NCBI GenBank assembly: GCA_031282905.1
Contig: JAITCV010000234.1
Span: forward strand, 1-22,415
Direction: 5' to 3'
Source: Azoarcus sp.
GTDB taxonomy: Bacteria > Pseudomonadota > Gammaproteobacteria > Burkholderiales > Rhodocyclaceae
Length of the DNA: 22,415 nucleotides
Positions 6,074 through 13,850 of the stretch are shown here, piece after piece. The notes under the pieces were generated by a model that saw only the letters and a program-made list of their open reading frames with translations, did not search any database and had not been told where the DNA came from. Every line of letters begins with the position of its first letter. Within the stretch, counting starts at the first letter, position 1. Both the position numbers and the translations under genes were made by a program.

Positions 6074-7213
6074 ATGAATGTCAGAGCAGCGTTGGAGCAG
6101 TCGCCGGTCAGGGAGGCGCCGCCAGAATTACCGGGCGTTGCCGTCCTGTACCCCCCGGAAGCCACCGCGATACCGGCGTCCGCCTCATTGCAAACACAGG
6201 AAAGCATTCCTGCAGGAACTTTCCGTTTTTACTGGTTCGGCCTTGCCGCCGTCGCGGCCTGGGCGCTGCTCGGCGCGGTCACGCTCATCCTGCCGGACAG
6301 GCCCGCCGGATTCAACGAGTCCTGGGCCTATACGCGGGAATTCGGCGTGCTCGCCCTTGTTTTTTCCGCGTTCTGGGCAACGCTCACCGTGCTTGCCAGC
6401 TTTCGGCAAGGGCCTCGTTTCGTCCGGCAAATCGACGGGCTTTTTCGTTACAGCGTGCCCTGGATCATCGTTAGCGCGTTGATTTTTGCGCTCTGGGAAT
6501 ATTTGACCGCCAAGCAGGGAGTGCCCGACTGGGCCCAATTGAATCCTCCCTTTTTCGCGCCGCCTTCCGCCTTGATCGACGCTTATTTGAGTGATTACGC
6601 ACGTCTGGCGGATAGCGCTTATAACTCGGTCAAGCTGCTTTTGGAAGGCATCCTCTGGGGCGTGGCGGTTGGCTTCATTACTGGCGTTTCCATTGGCTGG
6701 TCGAAACGCGCCAATTACTGGGTGCATCCGATCCTGCGCCTGGTCGGCCCCTTGCCGCCGACCGCGCTGTTGCCGCTCGCCTTTTTCTTTTTCCCGTCGA
6801 GCCATGCGGCTTCTGTTTTCCTGATCGCGTTGGCAACGGGTTTTCCGGTCGCGATTCTTTCGTGGTCGGGGGTGGCCAGCGTCAACAAGGCTTATTACGA
6901 TGTCGCGCGCACCATGGGGGCTTCCGAATGGTTCCTGATCTTTCGCGTTGCCGTGCCCGCCGCCTTGCCGCAGGTATTCGTTGGCCTGTTCATGGGATTC
7001 GGCGCTTCTTTCGTCGTATTGATCGTCGCGGAAATGATGGGGGTCAAATCAGGGCTGGGCTGGTATCTCACCTGGGCACAGGGTTATGCCGCCTATGTCA
7101 ATATGTACGCGGCGCTGATCATCATGACCATTATTTTTTCCGGCCTCATTTCACTTCTCTTTGCCATGCGTGATCGTGTGCTCATCTGGCAGAAAGGAAT
7201 CGTCAAATGGTAG
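6074..7213 (+). CDS. ABC transporter permease, SsuC/TauC-like, with N-terminal extension
   Basis: A 379-residue inner-membrane permease of the BPD_transp_1 family. The C-terminal 200 residues hold the usual transmembrane core and the EAA loop that contacts the ATPase, YYDVARTMGASEWFLIFRVA (about 276-295). Typical SsuC/TauC permeases are about 250-280 residues. This one has roughly 100 more at the front: a hydrophilic stretch (1-50) and two additional hydrophobic segments at about 53-74 and 92-112 before the segment PWIIVSALIFALWEYL. AGAGGA lies eight bases before ATG 6074. The end overlaps the ATPase start in ATGGTAG, so translation is probably coupled. It presumably dimerises to form the channel for the neighbouring binding protein. 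Confidence 0.9.
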   Translation: MNVRAALEQSPVREAPPELPGVAVLYPPEATAIPASASLQTQESIPAGTFRFYWFGLAAVAAWALLGAVTLILPDRPAGFNESWAYTREFGVLALVFSAFWATLTVLASFRQGPRFVRQIDGLFRYSVPWIIVSALIFALWEYLTAKQGVPDWAQLNPPFFAPPSALIDAYLSDYARLADSAYNSVKLLLEGILWGVAVGFITGVSIGWSKRANYWVHPILRLVGPLPPTALLPLAFFFFPSSHAASVFLIALATGFPVAILSWSGVASVNKAYYDVARTMGASEWFLIFRVAVPAALPQVFVGLFMGFGASFVVLIVAEMMGVKSGLGWYLTWAQGYAAYVNMYAALIIMTIIFSGLISLLFAMRDRVLIWQKGIVKW

Positions 7214-8031
7214 CCGCCTTGCAGAAAAAAAGCCCGTCCGCCGCAGCGGAAACACCGGCGAGCGTAGCGGGCGCGGCGTCTTCGCGGATTCGCATTGCTG
7301 CCGTCAGTCACGGCTTCGATGGGCCTTCCGGCCGGTTGGAAGTATTGGAAAATGTCGATCTCGATATTGCGCCCGGCGAATTTGTTGCTCTTCTGGGCCC
7401 CAGCGGTTGCGGTAAATCGACGCTTTTGCGTTTGGTCGCGGGTTTGGAACAAGCGAGCAAGGGATCGATTACCCAGGATGGTCAGCCAATTACCCAGCCC
7501 GACCCCTCGCGCATCGTGGTATTCCAGGATCCGACGCTTTTCCCCTGGCGAAAGGTGTGGGATAACGTCGCGCTCGGTTTGCAGGCGCAGGGCATCCTGA
7601 AGCAGGAAAAGGGCAGGGTGGATGAGGCGCTGAAAAGAGTGGGATTGCAGGATTTCGCCCATTCCTGGCCGCACCAACTCTCCGGCGGCATGGCGCAGCG
7701 GGTGGCGTTGGCGCGCGCGCTGGTGAATAACCCCAGGCTGCTGATTCTCGATGAGCCGCTTGGCAAACTCGATTCATTGACCCGGCTGGAATTGCAAAGC
7801 GAGTTGGTATCCCTGTGGCGCAAGAATGGTTTTTCCGCGCTGCTGGTGACTCACGACATCGAGGAAGCCTTGTTTCTTGCCCAGCGTGTGGTGATATTCA
7901 GCCCGCGGCCGGCAAGAATCATCGCCGAGATCAAGGTCGATCAGCCTTATCCCCGCCATCGCGGCGACCCCGCGCTCGCCGAATTGCGGCGCGAGGCGCT
8001 GGAGCGGCTGGGGTTGGCGCAAAGCTGGTAG
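7207..8031 (+). CDS. ABC transporter ATP-binding protein, SsuB/TauB-like
   Basis: A 274-residue ATPase that powers the importer from the cytoplasmic face. Walker A is GPSGCGKST at 64-72, the Q-loop is Q107 in FQDPTLFPW, the signature is LSGGM at 158-162, Walker B is LLILDEP at 178-184 and the switch histidine is H216 in THD. FQDPTLFPWRKVWDNV is typical of the nitrate/sulfonate/taurine subfamily. The first 27 residues are Ala/Ser/Lys-rich and not part of the fold. The start overlaps the permease stop by seven bases. It is the last gene of the transporter set; an inverted-repeat element begins eight bases past its stop. Confidence 0.94.
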   Translation: MVAALQKKSPSAAAETPASVAGAASSRIRIAAVSHGFDGPSGRLEVLENVDLDIAPGEFVALLGPSGCGKSTLLRLVAGLEQASKGSITQDGQPITQPDPSRIVVFQDPTLFPWRKVWDNVALGLQAQGILKQEKGRVDEALKRVGLQDFAHSWPHQLSGGMAQRVALARALVNNPRLLILDEPLGKLDSLTRLELQSELVSLWRKNGFSALLVTHDIEEALFLAQRVVIFSPRPARIIAEIKVDQPYPRHRGDPALAELRREALERLGLAQSW

Positions 8032-8038
8032 TGTTTCA

Positions 8039-8113
8039 CATTTGTCATTGCATGGTGGCTATCGATCCGCAGCAATTCAGGAGCGACGCATGCGGCTTTC
8101 GCAATGACGAATG
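8039..8113. repeat. 75-base inverted-repeat element between convergent genes
   Basis: CATTTGTCATTGC at 8039-8051 is the reverse complement of GCAATGACGAATG at 8101-8113 with one mismatch that is a G-U pair in RNA. The 49-base interior contains GGAGCGACGCATGCGG, reminiscent of dispersed TCATTGCGAG...GCAATGACG intergenic palindromes known from many proteobacteria (recalled, not searched). It fills the space between the convergent ABC ATPase and CitE-like genes, a favoured site for REP-type elements, and could also end transcription from both sides, although no T tract is present. Confidence 0.55.
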
Positions 8114-8137
8114 CGAGACATGTGCTCGCGGGAAAAT

Positions 8138-9157
8138 TCATGACGGCACGGCATCCCCGGCGGTGAAGAAACACGCCAGGGCGTCTGCGTCGATGTTCAT
8201 TCCTGTGGCATGGGCGCGCGCCAGCAGCGTCCAGTAATAACGGTAGGAGGCGCGGTCGTGGAGTTGGCCGCGATGGCGGATCGGCCCCCAGGATGCTTGT
8301 TGTGCCGCGAGCAAGATGGCGCTGGCGTCTTCGACTTCGGTGAAATCGGGTTGCATCGCGGCGATGATGGGGGCGATCTGGCTGGGGTGGATGCTCCACA
8401 TCCGCAGATAGCCGAATTCGAGCCGGGCGCGGCGGGCGTCGTGGGCGACGATGTCGGGGGCGTTGAGCTCGGTGGTGACGTTGTGGGCGGGCACGATGCC
8501 GTTGGCGAGCGCGGCGGCGGCGATTTTCGTCTTGGCTCTTGCGATCAAGGGGTGTTCGAATTGTCCGGGGCTTTTCATGGCCGCGCCGGGAATGGCGCCG
8601 TGGTGGGCAGAAACGAAGTCCATCAGGCCGAAATCGAGTGATTCCACGCCCGGCAGCGCGGCGATTTGCCACACTTCGTGCAAGGCGCCGTGGGTTTCGA
8701 TCAAGACATGGACGGGCAGGGCGCGGTGGTGATTTCCGTCCGTTTCTGCTTCGATCCGGCGCAGGGCGGCGATCTGGGTTGCCGCGTCCTGGGCGGAGCG
8801 GACTTTGGGCAGGGTGATGAACGCGGGCCGCCGCGCCGCATGACCGACCAGGATGTCGAGGTCGCGTTGCCAGTGGGGATGGGTGATGTCGTGGATGCGG
8901 GCGCCGACTCGGCCCCAGCGGTTGTCCGGGCTGGCGATGAGTTCGGCCACCATGGTCGCGTGCCGACTTTCTTCGCCAGCGGGAGCGCCGTCTTCACAGT
9001 CGGCGGTGATGTCGAACAGCGGCCCCATCTCCTGCTGGAGGATGAGCGCCTTGCGGATGAATTTTTCAGCGCCTGCGTAATGATCGACGACGGGCAGGGC
9101 GGGCAGGGGCTTTTCGCCCGCGAAAAGAATGTCGCGGGGATGGCGGGGAGAAGTCAT
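8138..9157 (-). CDS. HpcH/HpaI-family (CitE-like) CoA-ester lyase
   Basis: A 339-residue member of the family containing citrate lyase beta subunit, malyl-CoA lyase and citramalyl-CoA lyase. Family marks are DITADCEDGAPAGEE (49-63) at the end of the first barrel strand, VLIETHGALHE (151-161) with the metal-binding acidic residue E154, LDFGLMDF (174-181) and YLRMWSIHPSQI (250-261). The fold is a TIM barrel using Mg2+ and a CoA thioester such as malyl- or citramalyl-CoA; the exact substrate cannot be read here. It is shorter than multi-subunit citrate lyase context would require and no citD/citF is nearby, so a stand-alone lyase or thioesterase is likely. It lies 77 bases downstream of mdh, with a terminator between. 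ATG 9157 has no clear Shine-Dalgarno. Confidence 0.87.
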   Translation of the reverse strand: MTSPRHPRDILFAGEKPLPALPVVDHYAGAEKFIRKALILQQEMGPLFDITADCEDGAPAGEESRHATMVAELIASPDNRWGRVGARIHDITHPHWQRDLDILVGHAARRPAFITLPKVRSAQDAATQIAALRRIEAETDGNHHRALPVHVLIETHGALHEVWQIAALPGVESLDFGLMDFVSAHHGAIPGAAMKSPGQFEHPLIARAKTKIAAAALANGIVPAHNVTTELNAPDIVAHDARRARLEFGYLRMWSIHPSQIAPIIAAMQPDFTEVEDASAILLAAQQASWGPIRHRGQLHDRASYRYYWTLLARAHATGMNIDADALACFFTAGDAVPS

Positions 9158-9187
9158 CGTCGGGAACGAATGCGGAGGGAGTAAAAG

Positions 9188-9220
9188 AAAAAGCGCGCAC
9201 ACCCGGTTTGCGCGCTTTTT
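9188..9220 (-). terminator. Intrinsic terminator downstream of mdh
   Basis: On the minus strand AAAAAGCGCGC pairs with GCGCGCTTTTT over 11 bases around an 11-base loop and runs into a T-rich tail. The GC core is six base pairs, flanked by an A tract and a T tract, so it may act in both directions. It lies 14 bases past the mdh stop and about 30 bases before the CitE-like gene. Confidence 0.85.
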
Positions 9221-9234
9221 CCTGTGCGGACGAA

Positions 9235-10227
9235 TCAGGCCAGCAGGTCTTTTACGCCGTCGCGTTCTTCGAGCAGTTCGTTGAGGGTCTTGGTCATGCG
9301 TTCGCGCGAGAAGGCATCGATTTCCAGGCCCTGGACGATCTTGTATTCGCCGTTTTCGGTGGTGACCGGAAAGCCGTAGATGATGCCTTCGGGGATGCCG
9401 TAGGAGCCGTCGGAGGGCACGCCCATCGTGACCCATTCGCCCTGCGAACCCAGCACCCAGTCGCGGATGTGGTCGATGGCGGCGTTGGCCGCCGAGGCCG
9501 CCGACGACAGGCCGCGCGCTTCGATGATGGCCGCGCCACGCTTGCCGACGGTGGGCAGGTAGACGTCCTTGTTCCAGGCGTCGTCATTGATCAGGCTCTT
9601 GACCTGGTCGTTGTTGGAGGTGACGAAACGGTAGTCCGCATACATGGTGGGCGAGTGGTTGCCCCATACCACCAGGTTCTTCAGGCTGGAGACGGCGCGA
9701 CCGGACTTGGTGGCCAGTTGCGACAAGGCACGGTTGTGATCAAGACGCAGCATGCCAGTGAAATTCTTCGCCGAGACGCGGCCATATTTGACGGCAATTT
9801 CCTTGGTGATGTAGGCGTTGGTGTTGCAGGGGTTGCCCACCACCAGCACCTTGATGCCGGGGTCGGCGTATTGGCCGATCGCCGCGCCCTGCACGGTGAA
9901 GATCTTGGCGTTTTCGGTCAGCAGATCCTTGCGTTCCATGCCCGGGCCGCGGGGGCGGGCGCCGACCAGCAGCGCAATGCCGGCATCCTTGAACGCGACA
10001 GCGGGGTCGTCGGTGGCGACGATGCCGGCGAGCAGCGGAAAGGCACAGTCTTCCAGCTCCATGATCACGCCCGCGAGGGCTTTCTGGGCCTGGGGCAGGT
10101 CGAGCAGTTGCAGGATGACGGGTTGATCCTTGCCCAGCATTTCGCCACTGGCGATGCGAAACAGCAGGCTGTAACCGATTTGGCCGGCGGCGCCGGTAAC
10201 GGCCACGCGAACAGGCGTTTTGCTCAT
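9235..10227 (-). CDS. mdh: Malate dehydrogenase (NAD)
   Basis: A 330-residue cytosolic-type malate dehydrogenase that interconverts malate and oxaloacetate in the TCA cycle. The nucleotide-binding loop is VAVTGAAGQIGYSLLFRIA (8-26). GNPCNTNAYI (131-140), the catalytic aspartate D163 in RLDHNRA and the proton-relay histidine H191 in WGNHSPTMYADY identify the family and set it apart from lactate dehydrogenase. The substrate-loop arginines are in GARPRGPGMERKDLL (89-103). Length matches betaproteobacterial and Mycobacterium-type enzymes rather than the 312-residue E. coli form. ATG 10227 follows GGGAGA six bases away. It is divergent from the GntR regulator, suggesting shared control, and is followed by a strong terminator. 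Confidence 0.97.
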   Translation of the reverse strand: MSKTPVRVAVTGAAGQIGYSLLFRIASGEMLGKDQPVILQLLDLPQAQKALAGVIMELEDCAFPLLAGIVATDDPAVAFKDAGIALLVGARPRGPGMERKDLLTENAKIFTVQGAAIGQYADPGIKVLVVGNPCNTNAYITKEIAVKYGRVSAKNFTGMLRLDHNRALSQLATKSGRAVSSLKNLVVWGNHSPTMYADYRFVTSNNDQVKSLINDDAWNKDVYLPTVGKRGAAIIEARGLSSAASAANAAIDHIRDWVLGSQGEWVTMGVPSDGSYGIPEGIIYGFPVTTENGEYKIVQGLEIDAFSRERMTKTLNELLEERDGVKDLLA

Positions 10228-10278
10228 GGTTGGTCTCCCTTTTACTGAAAAACTTGGATGGTGGATTGCCACGGTTTT

Positions 10279-10293
10279 GTCACGCGGCGTGAC
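10279..10293. promoter_or_regulatory. Inverted repeat GTCACG-CGG-CGTGAC upstream of mdh
   Basis: A perfect 6-bp inverted repeat with a 3-base centre lies 52 to 66 bases upstream of the mdh start codon. Size and placement suit a small dimeric repressor or activator site. No protein can be assigned to it from sequence. Confidence 0.4.
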
Positions 10294-10405
10294 CGGGGAG
10301 CAGGGTGAAAAAATATCCTGCGATAGACCGGGCGGGACGTACAAGCTGAGGCGGGTGCATGGTATGCGGAAACAGCGTGACTCTGCAAGCAGGCAAATTA
10401 CATGT

Positions 10406-10425
10406 TATGTCTTATGTAAGATATA
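10406..10425. promoter_or_regulatory. Candidate GntR operator overlapping the gntR promoter
   Basis: TATGTCTTATGTAAGATATA is a 20-base imperfect palindrome; 16 of 20 positions are symmetric, with core CTTA-TG-TAAG. It lies between the divergent mdh and gntR genes. A possible promoter overlaps it: TTACAT (10398-10403) and TATATA (10422-10427), 18 bases apart, giving a start near 10434. GntR-family regulators commonly bind such sites and repress their own genes. Binding by the neighbouring regulator is an inference from position and symmetry. Confidence 0.5.
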
Positions 10426-10470
10426 TATCGACCTATGGACGTCCGGAAATTTTTGTGCTCCAATGCGCGA

Positions 10471-11199
10471 ATGGCAAAGGAATCTCCCACATTCAGTCCA
10501 CTCTACCGCCAGATCAAGTCCCTGATTTTACAGGCGCTTGAGGCGGGGGAGTGGCGACCCGGGCAGGTTATTCCCAGCGAACAGGAACTGGCGCTGCGCT
10601 TCAACGTTTCGCAGGGAACGGTGCGCAAGGCCATCGATGAGATCGCGGCGGACAACATCCTGGTGCGCAAGCAGGGCAAAGGTACTTATGTCGCCTCGCA
10701 CAACGATCCGCGCCAGATGTTTCGTTTCCTGCGCCTGGTGCCGGAAGACGGACCGCTGATCCACCCGAAGAGCGAGCCGCTCGATTGCTGGCGAGCCAAG
10801 GCCGGGCAGGAAGCGGCGCGCATGTTGGCGATCGAGTCGGGGGCGCCGATCGTCATCGTGCGCCGGGTGTTGAAGTTCGATGCCCAGCCCATCGTCGCCG
10901 ATGAAATCTATCTACCCGGGGAGCTCTTCCAGGGCTTGACCCTTGAAATGCTGCAAAGCTGGAACAGTTCGCTTTATTCGCTGTTCGAGACCCGTTTTGG
11001 CCTGCGCATGCTGCGCGCCCAGGAGCGTATCCGAGCGGTGGCCGCCGACCGGGAAGCCGCCGACCTGCTCCAGGTGCCCGAAGGCACGGCGCTGCTGTCG
11101 GTCGAGCGGGTGACTTACACATACGCAGACAAGCCAGTGGAATGGCGGCGAGGCATGTATTCGACCGCCGATCACTATTACCTGAACGATCTGACCTGA
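10471..11199 (+). CDS. GntR-family regulator with UTRA domain
   Basis: A 242-residue transcription factor of the HutC/UTRA subfamily. Residues 10-76 form the winged helix: SPLYRQIKSLILQALEAGEW, IPSEQELALRFNVSQGTVRKAI and GKGTYVA. Residues 95-235 form the UTRA effector domain with IVIVRRVLKFDAQPIVADEI and the closing ADHYYLNDL. Its place directly before sdhC and divergent from mdh suggests that it controls the TCA genes in response to a small carboxylate; the effector is unknown. Start choice is uncertain. ATG 10471 gives the usual short leader, but ATG 10435 in the same frame would add 12 residues and lies at the predicted transcription start. Neither has a Shine-Dalgarno. Confidence 0.9.
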   Translation: MAKESPTFSPLYRQIKSLILQALEAGEWRPGQVIPSEQELALRFNVSQGTVRKAIDEIAADNILVRKQGKGTYVASHNDPRQMFRFLRLVPEDGPLIHPKSEPLDCWRAKAGQEAARMLAIESGAPIVIVRRVLKFDAQPIVADEIYLPGELFQGLTLEMLQSWNSSLYSLFETRFGLRMLRAQERIRAVAADREAADLLQVPEGTALLSVERVTYTYADKPVEWRRGMYSTADHYYLNDLT

Positions 11200-11214
11200 G
11201 CGATCTGACCTGAG
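11187..11214 (+). repeat. Perfect 14-bp tandem duplication at the gntR stop codon
   Basis: CGATCTGACCTGAG is present twice head to tail, 11187-11200 and 11201-11214. The first copy contains the gntR stop codon TGA 11197-11199, so the second copy lies in the untranslated space before sdhC. It looks like a recent slippage duplication that was tolerated because it follows the stop. Confidence 0.85.
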
Positions 11215-11296
11215 GCAAGCAGGGGATTTGCCCGGGAAGAATTCAGGTTTCCGAGTTTCGGCGTTTTTCGCCGTTCATGTGAGGGGGGACATCTTC

Positions 11297-11686
11297 ATGT
11301 CGGAAACGACAACATTCAAGCCAAGACCGAAATATCTGAACGTCGTCCAGATCCGGCTGCCGCTGCCGGGCATCGTATCCATTTTTCATCGAGTGAGCGG
11401 GGCGGGACTCTTCCTGCTGCTGCCTTTCCTGATCTGGCTGCTCGATCTCAGCCTGACGTCGGAATCGTCGTTTGTCCAGTTCAAGGCGGTGATCGGTCAT
11501 CCGCTGGTCAAGCTGTTGCTGTTGGGACTGTTGTGGGCCTATCTGCATCATTTCTGCGCGGGGATTCGCTTCCTGCTGCTCGATGTCCACAAGGGGCTGG
11601 ATTTGCCGTGCGCGCGCCGGTCCGCGCGTATCGTTCTGATCGTGAGCCTGGCGCTCACCGCAATCATCGGGGTGAAACTATGGTGA
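11297..11686 (+). CDS. sdhC: Succinate dehydrogenase cytochrome b556 subunit
   Basis: A 129-residue membrane anchor of complex II. Three transmembrane segments lie at about 34-52, 69-90 and 110-128. IVSIFHRVSGAGLFLLLP (26-43) is the SdhC signature; serine and arginine in it line the ubiquinone site. H85 in YLHHFCAGIR aligns with the haem b ligand H84 of E. coli SdhC. GAGGGGGG eight bases before ATG 11297 decides the start; a start at 11228 would add residues unlike the family. The gene ends inside the start of sdhD (ATGGTGA), so the two are translationally coupled. Confidence 0.95.
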   Translation: MSETTTFKPRPKYLNVVQIRLPLPGIVSIFHRVSGAGLFLLLPFLIWLLDLSLTSESSFVQFKAVIGHPLVKLLLLGLLWAYLHHFCAGIRFLLLDVHKGLDLPCARRSARIVLIVSLALTAIIGVKLW

Positions 11687-12033
11687 CTCGTCATATCGTC
11701 GGCGCGCATTACGGTCTGAAGGACTGGATCGCGCAGCGCGCCACCGCCGTCTACATGGCGCTGTTTACGCTGGCTTTCGTCGCCTGTACCTTGTGCCTGC
11801 CGGAGCTGGACTACCTTTCCTGGCGGGCGCTGTTCTCGTCGGCATTGATCCAGTTCTTCGGTTTCCTGTTCGCGCTCTCGCTTTTCTACCATGTCTGGAT
11901 CGGCGTGCGTGATATCTGGATGGACTACGTGAAGCCGGTCGGGCTGCGTCTGGCGCTGCACTTGGTCACTCTTTTCCTGCTCATCGGCTACGCCGCCTGG
12001 GTCGCCCGGATTTTGTGGAGGTTGCAAGCGTGA
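11680..12033 (+). CDS. sdhD: Succinate dehydrogenase hydrophobic membrane anchor
   Basis: A 117-residue second anchor of complex II with three predicted helices (about 22-40, 52-73 and 91-112). FYHVWIGVRDIWMDYVKPVGLRL (69-91, given in part) matches E. coli SdhD around H71 (haem ligand region) and D82-Y83, the tyrosine that contacts ubiquinone. Together with SdhC it binds haem b and quinone and holds SdhAB at the membrane. Start ATG 11680 overlaps the sdhC stop by seven bases, and its TGA overlaps the sdhA GTG start by four. Confidence 0.95.
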   Translation: MVTRHIVGAHYGLKDWIAQRATAVYMALFTLAFVACTLCLPELDYLSWRALFSSALIQFFGFLFALSLFYHVWIGVRDIWMDYVKPVGLRLALHLVTLFLLIGYAAWVARILWRLQA

Positions 12034-13829
12034 GCAACAAGGTAACAAAACGTACTTTCGACGCGGTCATCGTCGGCGCGGGCGGCGCTGGTCTGCGCGC
12101 CGCGCTGCAATTGTCCGAGGCAGGGCTGAAGACCGCCGTGCTCTCCAAGGTGTTCCCGACCCGTTCGCACACCGTCGCCGCGCAGGGCGGAGTGGCCGCT
12201 TCGCTCGGCAATACCACCGAGGACAACTGGCACTGGCACATGTACGACACCGTCAAGGGCTCGGACTGGCTGGGCGACCAGGATTCCATCGAGTTCATGG
12301 TGCGCAAGGCCAACGAGGTCGTGGTCGAGCTCGAACACTATGGCATGCCATTCGACCGCACCGACAACGGCAAGATCTACCAGCGCCCGTTCGGCGGGCA
12401 TTCGCAGAATTATGGCAAGAGCCCGGTGATGCGCTCCTGTGCGGCGGCCGACCGCACCGGGCACGCCATGCTCCACGCGCTCTATCAGCGCAACGTGCGC
12501 GCGCACACCCAGTTCTTTGTCGAGTGGATGGCGCTCGATCTGCTCCGCGATGCCAGCGGCAACGTGCTCGGCGTGACTGCGCTGGAACTGGAGACTGGCG
12601 AAGTCAGCATTTTCCACGCCAAGGCGACGATCTTCGCCACCGGCGGTTCGGGACGCATCTACTACTCCTCGACCAATGCCTTCATCAATACCGGCGATGG
12701 CGTGGGCATGGCGGCGCGCGCCGGCATTCCGCTCGAGGACATGGAGTTCTGGCAGTTCCACCCGACCGGTGTGGCGGGCGCGGGCGTGCTGATCACCGAG
12801 GGGGTGCGCGGCGAGGGCGGCATCCTGCGCAATGGCGGCGGTGAGCGCTTCATGGAACGCTACGCGCCCAACCTCAAGGATCTGGCCTCGCGCGACGTGG
12901 TGTCGCGTTCGATGGTGACGGAAATCAACGAAGGGCGCGGCTGCGGGCCGGACAAGGATCACGTGATGCTCGACATCACCCACCTGTCGCCCGAAGTCAT
13001 CATGAAGCGCCTGCCCGGCATCCGCGAGATTTCGATCCGTTTCGCCGGCGTCGATCCGATCAAGGCGCCGATTCCGGTGGTGCCGACCTGCCATTACCAG
13101 ATGGGCGGCATTCCAACCAATTACAAGGGCCAGGTGGTGGTGCCGAAATTCGGCAACGCGGATACGCCGGTGCCCGGTTTTTATGCCGCGGGCGAATGTG
13201 CCTGCGCCTCGGTACACGGCGCCAACCGTCTTGGCACCAACTCGCTGCTCGATCTGCTGGTGTTCGGCAAGGCCGCGGGGGAAAGCGTGGTCGATGATTT
13301 CAGGGCCGGCAACCTGGAACTGAAGCCCTTGCCCGAAGATGTCGCCGATCGCACGCTTGCCCGCCTCGACCGCCTGGAGACCCAGAGGGATGGCAGCAGC
13401 GTCAATGATGTGCGCCTGGCAATGCAACGCACCATGCAGAAACACGCTGGCGTGTTCCGTTTCAAGGATTTGTTGAAAGAAGGCGTCGAAAAAATCCTCA
13501 AGGTGGCCGGGGACGCCAGATATACCCAAATCGGCGACAAGTCCAAGGTGTGGAACACCGCGCGCCAGGAGGCGCTCGAACTCGACAACCTGATCGAAGT
13601 CGCCAAGGCCACCATGGTGTCGGCGGAAGCGCGCAAGGAATCGCGTGGCGCGCATGTGCGCGACGATGCCGTGGATACGCCCGAACATCCGAACGGCCGT
13701 GATGACACCAACTGGCTCAAGCACACCCTGTGGTTCAGCGCGGACAACCATCTCGAATACAAGCCGGTGCGCTTGAAGCCGATGTCCAGCGATGTCGAGC
13801 CCATCGCGCTTGCCAAGCGTACCTACTGA
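12030..13829 (+). CDS. sdhA: Succinate dehydrogenase flavoprotein subunit
   Basis: A 599-residue catalytic subunit that oxidises succinate to fumarate with covalently bound FAD. The dinucleotide-binding motif is VIVGAGGAGLRAALQLSEAG (13-32). H47 in RSHTVAAQGGVAASLGN is the covalent flavin attachment site. The dicarboxylate-site stretches GFWQFHP-type (EFWQFHPTGVAGAG) and the FAD-binding CACASVHGANRLGTNSLLDL segment are intact, and length is normal. I chose GTG 12030, which overlaps the sdhD stop in GTGA and has GGAGG eight bases upstream; another GTG at 12015 would lie across that ribosome site. The protein sits on the cytoplasmic side and passes electrons to SdhB. Confidence 0.97.
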   Translation: MSNKVTKRTFDAVIVGAGGAGLRAALQLSEAGLKTAVLSKVFPTRSHTVAAQGGVAASLGNTTEDNWHWHMYDTVKGSDWLGDQDSIEFMVRKANEVVVELEHYGMPFDRTDNGKIYQRPFGGHSQNYGKSPVMRSCAAADRTGHAMLHALYQRNVRAHTQFFVEWMALDLLRDASGNVLGVTALELETGEVSIFHAKATIFATGGSGRIYYSSTNAFINTGDGVGMAARAGIPLEDMEFWQFHPTGVAGAGVLITEGVRGEGGILRNGGGERFMERYAPNLKDLASRDVVSRSMVTEINEGRGCGPDKDHVMLDITHLSPEVIMKRLPGIREISIRFAGVDPIKAPIPVVPTCHYQMGGIPTNYKGQVVVPKFGNADTPVPGFYAAGECACASVHGANRLGTNSLLDLLVFGKAAGESVVDDFRAGNLELKPLPEDVADRTLARLDRLETQRDGSSVNDVRLAMQRTMQKHAGVFRFKDLLKEGVEKILKVAGDARYTQIGDKSKVWNTARQEALELDNLIEVAKATMVSAEARKESRGAHVRDDAVDTPEHPNGRDDTNWLKHTLWFSADNHLEYKPVRLKPMSSDVEPIALAKRTY

Positions 13830-13850
13830 GTGCGGGAGAGAAACAAGAAA

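Noticed and set aside
9208..10248. A 346-codon open frame on the plus strand
   Set aside because: Antisense shadow of mdh.
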